A stretch of 64,000 nucleotides of DNA, taken from the NCBI RefSeq assembly GCF_007858275.1, contig NZ_VFEV01000006.1, positions 121,690-185,689 on the forward strand, given 5' to 3'. Under the pieces are notes generated by a model. It did not search any database. It saw nothing but the letters and a program-made list of their open reading frames with translations, and had not been told where the DNA came from. Below are positions 57,870-64,000 of the stretch, piece after piece. Every line of letters starts with the position of its first letter. Positions within the stretch are counted from its first letter, which is position 1. The position numbers and the translations under genes were made by a program. The stretch is from Pseudomonas proteolytica (GTDB taxonomy: Bacteria > Pseudomonadota > Gammaproteobacteria > Pseudomonadales > Pseudomonadaceae).

Positions 57870-57889
57870 GCGCCTGTGGGTACAGGCGC
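57870..57889 (-). promoter_or_regulatory. Stem-loop immediately upstream of dctB
   Basis: GCGCCTGT and ACAGGCGC pair perfectly around four bases, eight bases before the dctB ATG at 57861 where a ribosome site would be expected and none is seen. It may separate dctB expression from rmlBAD or occlude translation. If the upstream ATG is used, it lies in the coding region. Confidence 0.4.
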
Positions 57890-57896
57890 ATTATGC

Positions 57897-58787
57897 CTAG
57901 TGCTGCTGTGCAAGACACTCGCGCAATGCTTCGCGCCACTGCGGTTGGCTAACTTGCCATTGTTGTTGCAGGCGGCTGCAATCGAGGCGCGAGTTCAACG
58001 GGCGCTTGGCGGGCGTTGGGTACTCGCTGGCAGGAATCCCTGCAAGCGCGGCGCAGGCCTTGCCTTCGGCCAGCAATTGCTCGCCGATGGCCTGGGCAAA
58101 GCCGAACCACGAGGTCTCGCCCTGGGCCGTCAGGTGATACACGCCCCACTCGCCGGCCTGGCCAGCCTGCCAGCGCTCGATCAGTGCGCGGGTGCTGTCG
58201 GCGATGGTCCCGGCCCAGGTCGGTGCGCCGATCTGGTCGGCGACGATGCGCATGTGGGTTTTTTCCTGGAGCAGGCGCTGCATGGTCAGCAGGAAATTCT
58301 TGCCATGGCTCGAATACACCCAACTGGTGCGCAGGATCAGGTACTGACCACCCACTGCCGCGATGGCCTGTTCGCCCGCCAGCTTGCTCATACCGTAGAC
58401 GCCCAACGGGTTGGGTGCATCGTCCTCGGTGAAGGGCGCAGGCTTGCTGCCGTCGAACACGTAGTCGGTGGAGTAGTGGATCAGCGGGATGCCCAGGGCC
58501 TTGGCTTCTTCGGCCAGGACACCGGGCGCCGTGGCATTGATCGCGAAGGCGATGTCGGGCTCGTTCTCGGCCTGGTCGACAGCGGTATGCGCCGCCGCGT
58601 TGATGATCAGCCCGGGGCGATGGCTGCGGACCTGTTGGCGGATCTGTTCGGGGTTGGCCAGGTCGAGCTGGTCGCGACCGAGCACCACCAGTTCGCCCAG
58701 GCCCTGCAGCCGCTGTTGCAGCTCGCGGGAAACCTGGCCGTGTTGGCCGGTGATGAGGATTTTCAAGGGTGTACCGCTCACATTCAT
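57897..58787 (-). CDS. rfbD: dTDP-4-dehydrorhamnose reductase RfbD
   Basis: Last step of dTDP-L-rhamnose synthesis; 296 residues from ATG at 58787 overlapping the rfbA stop by 4 bases. NAD(P)-binding [18 protein letters not shown], catalytic [11 protein letters not shown] (Ser/Thr) and [11 protein letters not shown] (Tyr-xxx-Lys) are intact. L-rhamnose goes to lipopolysaccharide, rhamnolipid or exopolysaccharide. rfbC (epimerase), needed for the pathway, is not in the window. Confidence 0.94.
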   Translation of the reverse strand: MNVSGTPLKILITGQHGQVSRELQQRLQGLGELVVLGRDQLDLANPEQIRQQVRSHRPGLIINAAAHTAVDQAENEPDIAFAINATAPGVLAEEAKALGIPLIHYSTDYVFDGSKPAPFTEDDAPNPLGVYGMSKLAGEQAIAAVGGQYLILRTSWVYSSHGKNFLLTMQRLLQEKTHMRIVADQIGAPTWAGTIADSTRALIERWQAGQAGEWGVYHLTAQGETSWFGFAQAIGEQLLAEGKACAALAGIPASEYPTPAKRPLNSRLDCSRLQQQWQVSQPQWREALRECLAQQH

Positions 58788-59659
58788 TTGGCTTCCCCAG
58801 CGAGGGTGAACAGGTACTGGCCATAACCAGTTTTGCCGAAGTATTTGGCCCGTTCGAGCAGATGGTCGCGGTCGATCCAGCCGTTCTCGTAGGCGATTTC
58901 TTCCAGGCAAGCCACTTTCAGGCCCTGGCGGTGCTCGATGGTCTGAACATAGATCGAGGCTTCCAGGAGGCTGTCATGTGTACCGGTATCGAGCCAGGCG
59001 AAGCCACGGCCGAAGCGTTCGACATGCAGGTCGCCACGCTTGAGGTAGGCATTGTTGACGTCGGTGATCTCCAATTCGCCCCGTGGCGATGGCTGGACGG
59101 CCTTGGCGATCTTGACCACATCGTTGTCATAGAAGTACAGGCCGGTCACGGCATAGCTGGACTTTGGCTTGGCGGGTTTTTCTTCGATGGACAGCGCGCG
59201 TCCTTCAGCGTCGAAATCAATTACGCCGAAGCGCTCCGGATCCTTGACCCAGTAGCCAAACACCGTCGCGCCGGATGGACGCTTGGCGGCGGCGCGCAGT
59301 TGCTCGCTGAAATGCTGGCCGTGGAAGATGTTGTCACCCAGGATCAGACAAACCGGGTCATTACCGATGAATGTTTCGCCGATCAGGAAGGCCTGTGCCA
59401 AGCCATCGGGCGAGGGTTGTTCGGCATAGCTGATTTGCACGCCGAACTGGCTACCGTCACCTAGCAGGTTGCGGTACTGCGGCAAGTCCACCGGTGTGGA
59501 GATCACAAGGATCTCCTTGATTCCGGCGAGCATCAGCACGGAAATCGGGTAGTAGATCATCGGTTTGTCGTACACCGGCAGCAGTTGCTTGGAAACCCCC
59601 AGGGTAATGGGGTGCAGGCGCGTCCCGGAGCCACCGGCAAGTACGATTCCCTTCATCAT
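58784..59659 (-). CDS. rfbA: Glucose-1-phosphate thymidylyltransferase RfbA
   Basis: Makes dTDP-glucose from dTTP and glucose-1-phosphate; 291 residues. Nucleotide-binding signature [20 protein letters not shown], then [20 protein letters not shown] and the metal Asp in [12 protein letters not shown] at 59659 or 59656 (Met-Met); either overlaps the rfbB stop. Confidence 0.95.
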   Translation of the reverse strand: MMKGIVLAGGSGTRLHPITLGVSKQLLPVYDKPMIYYPISVLMLAGIKEILVISTPVDLPQYRNLLGDGSQFGVQISYAEQPSPDGLAQAFLIGETFIGNDPVCLILGDNIFHGQHFSEQLRAAAKRPSGATVFGYWVKDPERFGVIDFDAEGRALSIEEKPAKPKSSYAVTGLYFYDNDVVKIAKAVQPSPRGELEITDVNNAYLKRGDLHVERFGRGFAWLDTGTHDSLLEASIYVQTIEHRQGLKVACLEEIAYENGWIDRDHLLERAKYFGKTGYGQYLFTLAGEAK

Positions 59660-60738
59660 GCAATCAGGTCCTTCGCTTCGGTGTTACCGAGTCGTTCGCC
59701 CTGGTAACTGCCGTCCTGGACCCGACGGCACCATTCCAGGTTATCGAGGTACCACTGAACGGTCTTGCGCAGGCCGGTTTCGAAGGTTTCTTCAGGAACC
59801 CAGCCCAATTCGCGCTCGATCTTGCTGGCGTCGATGGCGTAGCGCTGGTCGTGGCCTGGGCGATCCTTGACGAAGGTGATCAGGTCGCTGAATTGGGCAA
59901 CGCCGGCCGGGCGCTGTGGCGCCAGCTCTTCGAGCAGTGCACAGATGCCACGGACCACGTCGATGTTTTTCTGCTCGTTGTGCCCGCCGATATTGTAGGT
60001 CTCGCCCACCACACCTTCGGTGACCACTTTGAGCAACGCACGGGCGTGGTCTTCGACAAACAACCAGTCGCGCACTTGCAGGCCGTCGCCGTACACCGGC
60101 AGGGCTTTACCTGCCAGGGCATTGAGGATCACCAGCGGGATGAGCTTCTCTGGGAAGTGGAACGGCCCGTAGTTGTTCGAGCAGTTGGTCAGCAGCACCG
60201 GCAAGCCGTAAGTGCGCTGCCAGGCGCGGACCAGGTGGTCGGATGCCGCCTTGCTCGCGGAGTAGGGCGAGCTTGGCGCGTAAGGCGTGGTTTCGGTGAA
60301 CAGATCATCCACGCCATGCAGGTCGCCATACACTTCGTCGGTGGAGATGTGATGGAAGCGGAAGGCACTCTTGGCCGGCTCTGCCAACTGTTGCCAGTAA
60401 GCGCGAGTGGCTTCCAGCAGGCTGTAGGTGCCGACGATGTTGGTCTGGATAAAGTCCGACGGGCCGTCGATGGAGCGGTCGACATGGGACTCGGCTGCCA
60501 GGTGCATGATGGCCTGGGGCTGAAAGCGTGCCAGCACTGCGCTGACGGTGGCCTGGTCGATGATATCGGCCTGGACGAATTCATAGCGGGCATTGGTCGC
60601 AATGCTGGTCAGCGACTCAAGATTGCCGGCGTAGGTCAGTTTGTCGAGGTTGAGAACTTCATGTTCAGTGTTTTGAATCAAATGGCGGATCAGTGCGGAA
60701 CCGATAAAACCGGCACCACCGGTAACAAGAATACGCAT
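59656..60738 (-). CDS. rfbB: dTDP-glucose 4,6-dehydratase RfbB
   Basis: Second step of dTDP-rhamnose synthesis; 360 residues from ATG at 60738 ([20 protein letters not shown]). Extended SDR: Rossmann [22 protein letters not shown] with catalytic Thr-Asp-Glu, and [15 protein letters not shown] with Tyr-xxx-Lys. First gene of rfbBAD. Divergent from the three-domain aminotransferase gene across about 200 bases. Confidence 0.95.
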   Translation of the reverse strand: MRILVTGGAGFIGSALIRHLIQNTEHEVLNLDKLTYAGNLESLTSIATNARYEFVQADIIDQATVSAVLARFQPQAIMHLAAESHVDRSIDGPSDFIQTNIVGTYSLLEATRAYWQQLAEPAKSAFRFHHISTDEVYGDLHGVDDLFTETTPYAPSSPYSASKAASDHLVRAWQRTYGLPVLLTNCSNNYGPFHFPEKLIPLVILNALAGKALPVYGDGLQVRDWLFVEDHARALLKVVTEGVVGETYNIGGHNEQKNIDVVRGICALLEELAPQRPAGVAQFSDLITFVKDRPGHDQRYAIDASKIERELGWVPEETFETGLRKTVQWYLDNLEWCRRVQDGSYQGERLGNTEAKDLIA

Positions 60739-60935
60739 GTCGGGAGGCCTTTTCCTTAGACGGACATTGAGCGAATGGGGCATAGCTTGCGGGCTTGCGA
60801 TGGGCGGTGCAAGGGGCGGTGGTCAGATTGGCCCGGCTTGCGTGCTCAAAGAAGACAATCACAATGGGTTAGGGTTGCATCAAACCTATCAACAATGGCG
60901 ATATAAGCGCCGGACAAAAAACCAGGGGCCGTCAC

Positions 60936-63839
60936 ATGTTGCTCGATACATTGATCCACCGCGCCAGTTTGTCGTGCCCGCAGGTCGGGCCGCAGCAGGC
61001 TTTGCAGTTGTTGGAGCAGCATTACGGCCTCAGTGGCACGCTGCAGTCCCTGGGCAGCCAGCAAGACCTCAATTACCGCGTCGACAGTGACCGTGGCCGC
61101 TTCGTCCTGAAAATCTGCCGTGGCGAGTATGCCGCCATGGAGCTGCACGCCCAGCATGCGGCCCTGGCGCACTTGCAATCCGAGGTGCGGGTGCCAGAGG
61201 TCATCAGGGCCCTCGACGGCGAGCAACTGCTGACCGTGACGGTCGCCGGGCAAACCCTGCATGTACGTTTGCTGGACTATATCGAAGGCCAGCCGCTGAC
61301 CCACCTGCCGCACCTGGGCCGTGAGGTGATCGAAGGTTTTGGCCGGCTGTGCGGGCAGATGAGCCAGGCGTTGGCCGGCTTCACCCATGCGGGCCTTGCG
61401 CGCACGCTGCAGTGGGACCCGCGCCATGCCGGGGAGTTGATCAGCCATTTGTTGTCGACACTCGACAACCTGCCGCACCGCGCGGCCCTGGAACGGGTCG
61501 CCGCACAGGTCGAGCAGCGCATCCGGCCCCTGGCCGATCAATTGCCCTGGCAAGCCGTGCATATGGATATCACCGACGACAATGTGGTCTGGCAGCGCGA
61601 TGCCCAGCGGCATTGGCGGGTGCAGGGGGTCATCGATTTCGGCGACCTGGTGCACACCTGGCGGATTGCCGACCTGTCGGTGACCTGCGCCGCGTTACTG
61701 CACCACGCCGAGGGCGACCCGTTCGCGATCCTGCCGGCGATCCAGGCCTGTCACGCCCTGACGCCCCTGCAGCCGCAAGAATTGCAGGCGCTGTGGCCGC
61801 TGATCGTGGCCCGCGCGGCGGTGTTGGTGTTGAGCAGTGAACAGCAGCAGCGCCTGGACCCGGATAACACCTACCTGTTGAAGAATGCCGAGCACGAGTG
61901 GGAAATCTTCCAGGTAGCCACCTCGGTGCCGTTTGAGTTGATGGAGTCGGCGATCCTGGCTTGCGTCGGTGCTACCCCGTCGTTCACCGCTAGCGAAGAC
62001 TTTGCCCCGCTGCTGCCGGGCCTGGTGGGACGCGAGTTCGCTCTGGTCGACCTGGGCGTGCTCAGCCCGCATTTTGAAGCAGGTAATTGGGAAGCCCCTG
62101 GCATCGATCAGCAACTATTGCAGCAAGCGGCGGCGGCCCATGGCTTGGCGGCCAGCCGTTATGGCCAATATCGCCTGTCCCGCACGCGCCCCGATTGCGC
62201 GGTCGAACCCGATACCTTCGCGCTGCATGTGGAACTGCATGCGCCTGCGGGTACGGTCGTACAAGCGCCGTTTGCCGGCACCCTGCGGCGCACGGCCGAT
62301 GGCGGCCTGTGTCTGCACAGTGCGCAACTGAATATATGGCTGTGGGGGGTTGAACCGACGTTGCAAGCCGGTGCCGCGGTGCTCAAGGGCCAGGTCCTGG
62401 GTGAGGCTGGCGGGCTATTGGCGGTGCAACTGTGCCGCGTCGACCTTGAGCCACCTTTGTTCTGCACGCCATCGCGCGCTGCGGCCTGGCAGGCGTTGTG
62501 CCCCTCGCCGGCGACGCTGCTGGGTCTTGCCTGCGACGCCGAGCCGGAGCTGGATCCACACGCCTTGCTGGCCCGGCGCGATGCCAGCTTTGCGCGCTCG
62601 CAGAAGCACTATTACGTTGACCCGCCGCGCATCGAGCGCGGCTGGCGCAACCATCTGATCGATATGCAGGGCCGTTCCTATCTGGACATGCTCAACAACG
62701 TCGCGGTGCTGGGCCACGGCCATCCGCGCATGGCACAGGTGGCGGCGCGGCAGTGGTCGTTGCTCAACACCAACTCACGCTTTCACTACGCCGCGATTGC
62801 CGAGTTCTCCGAGCGCTTGCTGGCCCTGGCCCCGGATTCCATGGACCGGGTGTTCCTGGTCAACAGTGGCACCGAAGCCAACGACCTGGCGATCCGCCTG
62901 GCCTGGGCCTACAGCGGCGGGCGCGACATGCTCAGCGTGCTGGAGGCTTACCACGGGTGGTCGGTGGCGGCCGATGCGGTGTCCACTTCGATTGCCGACA
63001 ACCCCCAGGCCTTGAGCAGCCGGCCAGACTGGGTGCATCCGGTGACCGCGCCCAATACCTATCGTGGCCAATTCCGTGGCCCGCACAGTGCGCCGGATTA
63101 TGTGCGCAGCGTCGAGCACAACCTGGCGAAGATCGCGGCCAGCCAGCGCCAACTGGCGGGTTTTATCTGCGAGCCGGTGTATGGCAATGCCGGCGGTATT
63201 TCCTTGCCGCCGGGCTACCTGCAGCAGGTGTACGCCCTGGTCCGCGCCCAGGGCGGGGTATGTATTGCCGATGAAGTGCAGGTCGGTTACGGACGCATGG
63301 GCCATTTCTTCTGGGGCTTTGAAGAGCAGGGCGTGGTGCCGGACATCATCACCATGGCCAAGGGCATGGGCAACGGCCAGCCCCTGGGCGCGGTGATTAC
63401 CCGCCGGGAAATCGCCGAAGCGCTGGAGGCCGAAGGGTATTTCTTCTCGTCCTCAGGCGGCAGCCCGGTCAGTTGCCGGATTGGCCTGGCGGTGCTGGAT
63501 GTGATGGAGCAAGAAAAACTCTGGGAAAACGCCCAGGTGGTCGGCGCGCATTTCAAGGCGCGGCTGCAAGCGTTGATCGAGCGCCATCCTCTGGTGGGAG
63601 CGGTGCATGGCTCGGGCTTCTATCTGGGGTTGGAGTTGGTGCGGGATCGGCAGACGCTGGAGCCGGCCACCGAAGAGACCGCGCGGTTGTGCGATCGTCT
63701 ACGTGAACTGGGGATTTTCATGCAACCGACCGGGGACTATCTGAACATCCTCAAGATCAAGCCGCCGATGGTCACGTCTAAACGCAGTGTGGATTTCTTT
63801 GTCGACATGTTGTCGAAGGTGTTGGATGAAGGGTTGTAG
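60936..63839 (+). CDS. Three-domain enzyme: APH kinase, M23-like domain, class-III aminotransferase
   Basis: 967 residues. Residues ~1-330: aminoglycoside/hydroxylysine-kinase-like fold with HMDITDDNVVW (catalytic Asp and Asn) and IDFGD metal motif. Residues ~410-520: a small beta-domain like the M23/duplicated hybrid motif (HVELHAPAGTVVQAPFAGTL) in which zinc ligands look degenerate (a late LHSAQLNIWLWG replaces the HxH). Residues ~545-967: fold-type I class-III aminotransferase with NSGTEANDLAIRLAW, EPVYGNAGGI, IADEVQVGYGRMGHFFWGF and the PLP Lys in TMAKGMGNG (about residue 808). This fusion resembles phosphotransferase plus phospholyase pairs, where a kinase product (such as a phosphorylated amino alcohol or hydroxylysine) is eliminated. 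Substrate unknown. AGGGG precedes the ATG. Confidence 0.8.
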   Translation: MLLDTLIHRASLSCPQVGPQQALQLLEQHYGLSGTLQSLGSQQDLNYRVDSDRGRFVLKICRGEYAAMELHAQHAALAHLQSEVRVPEVIRALDGEQLLTVTVAGQTLHVRLLDYIEGQPLTHLPHLGREVIEGFGRLCGQMSQALAGFTHAGLARTLQWDPRHAGELISHLLSTLDNLPHRAALERVAAQVEQRIRPLADQLPWQAVHMDITDDNVVWQRDAQRHWRVQGVIDFGDLVHTWRIADLSVTCAALLHHAEGDPFAILPAIQACHALTPLQPQELQALWPLIVARAAVLVLSSEQQQRLDPDNTYLLKNAEHEWEIFQVATSVPFELMESAILACVGATPSFTASEDFAPLLPGLVGREFALVDLGVLSPHFEAGNWEAPGIDQQLLQQAAAAHGLAASRYGQYRLSRTRPDCAVEPDTFALHVELHAPAGTVVQAPFAGTLRRTADGGLCLHSAQLNIWLWGVEPTLQAGAAVLKGQVLGEAGGLLAVQLCRVDLEPPLFCTPSRAAAWQALCPSPATLLGLACDAEPELDPHALLARRDASFARSQKHYYVDPPRIERGWRNHLIDMQGRSYLDMLNNVAVLGHGHPRMAQVAARQWSLLNTNSRFHYAAIAEFSERLLALAPDSMDRVFLVNSGTEANDLAIRLAWAYSGGRDMLSVLEAYHGWSVAADAVSTSIADNPQALSSRPDWVHPVTAPNTYRGQFRGPHSAPDYVRSVEHNLAKIAASQRQLAGFICEPVYGNAGGISLPPGYLQQVYALVRAQGGVCIADEVQVGYGRMGHFFWGFEEQGVVPDIITMAKGMGNGQPLGAVITRREIAEALEAEGYFFSSSGGSPVSCRIGLAVLDVMEQEKLWENAQVVGAHFKARLQALIERHPLVGAVHGSGFYLGLELVRDRQTLEPATEETARLCDRLRELGIFMQPTGDYLNILKIKPPMVTSKRSVDFFVDMLSKVLDEGL

Positions 63840-63883
63840 ACACCGTTCTATGAGTTGAAATGAGATCACCACTGTGGGAGATT

Positions 63884-64000
63884 CTATGTTGCAGGTAAAC
63901 CCTGCAACCTTAAGTTCGGTTGGTATTCGCTCTGGTTTTTCATCAGCGCGAATGCCACCCGGCAGAGCTTGCGGGCGAGGATTACCAGGGCTTGGGTCTT
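63884..64000 (-). CDS. IS110-family transposase, C-terminal end (cut by window)
   Basis: Leftward frame open at the right edge gives 38 residues, KTQALVILARKLCRVAFALM then KNQSEYQPN and a short tail, ending TAG at 63884. The ARKL-R-AFALMKN-SEY pattern is the conserved end of IS110/IS1111 transposases. A perfect 8-bp hairpin (GTTGCAGG/CCTGCAAC, 63888-63908) overlaps the last codons. The rest of the element lies beyond the window. Confidence 0.75.
   Translation of the reverse strand, partial: KTQALVILARKLCRVAFALMKNQSEYQPNLRLQGLPAT

Overview
The window is a chromosomal segment of a fluorescent Pseudomonas (P. fluorescens group). This rests on the protein repertoire (TriABC-type efflux, BetT, TauABCD, SfnB, RimB-RimK, DctB-DctD, FdhD-FdhF, NudE-CysQ), high GC content, and at least fifteen Pseudomonas REP doublets (REPINs, inverted pairs of the GGGAGCGGGCTTGCTCGCGA or GTAGGAGCGAGCTTGCTCGC type) sitting between genes. 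No rRNA, tRNA, CRISPR array or prophage was seen.

Layout. 0-0.9 kb: a REPIN and a decayed small gene with an in-frame stop. 0.9-6.1 kb: a triABC-like RND efflux operon with two lipoprotein adaptors. 6.3-9.3 kb: a secreted glycoside hydrolase and a methyltransferase. 9.3-29.5 kb: a dense sulfur-acquisition region: metQNI importer, FMNH2-dependent monooxygenase plus two tandem SfnB-type flavoenzymes, the tcyJLN cystine importer, D-cysteine desulfhydrase, serine acetyltransferase EpsC, tauABCD taurine use, and gshA. The choline transporter betT, with a near-perfect 30-bp palindromic operator, is embedded in it. 29.7-40.8 kb: housekeeping genes (PaaI thioesterase, tex, ompR-envZ, rimB-rimK, hslR, a PAP2 phosphatase, hslO, pckA). 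40.9-43.5 kb: an AT-richer accessory patch with three leftward hypotheticals (one a membrane-anchored DUF1493 protein) divergent from a YfaP-TPR protein. 43.8-54.1 kb: RecQ-like helicase, a thioesterase, a glycine-zipper protein, fdhD-fdhF, a LysR regulator, a BON-LysM protein, yrfG, nudE-cysQ. 54.2-60.7 kb: a thioesterase, dctBD and rmlBAD, all leftward. 60.9-63.8 kb: a 967-residue three-domain enzyme (APH kinase, M23-like, class-III aminotransferase). The right edge cuts the 3' end of an IS110-family transposase.

How it works together. The 9-30 kb region covers import of methionine, cystine and taurine, oxidative release of sulfite from organosulfur compounds, cysteine formation and breakdown, and glutathione synthesis; cysQ (PAP removal during sulfate assimilation) lies at 53 kb. 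Three sulfur operons (sfnB, tcyJ, tauA) carry an AT-rich inverted repeat upstream, suggesting shared control. A 23-codon upstream ORF overlaps the sfnB start. No single new system is proven here. The strongest leads are that uORF/palindrome arrangement, the 41-42.3 kb hypothetical cluster, the candidate small RNA near 46.9 kb and the three-domain enzyme.

Starts were moved to internal codons where a signal peptide, family length or ribosome site argued for it; those choices are stated. All family names are from reading the sequence, not from a database search.
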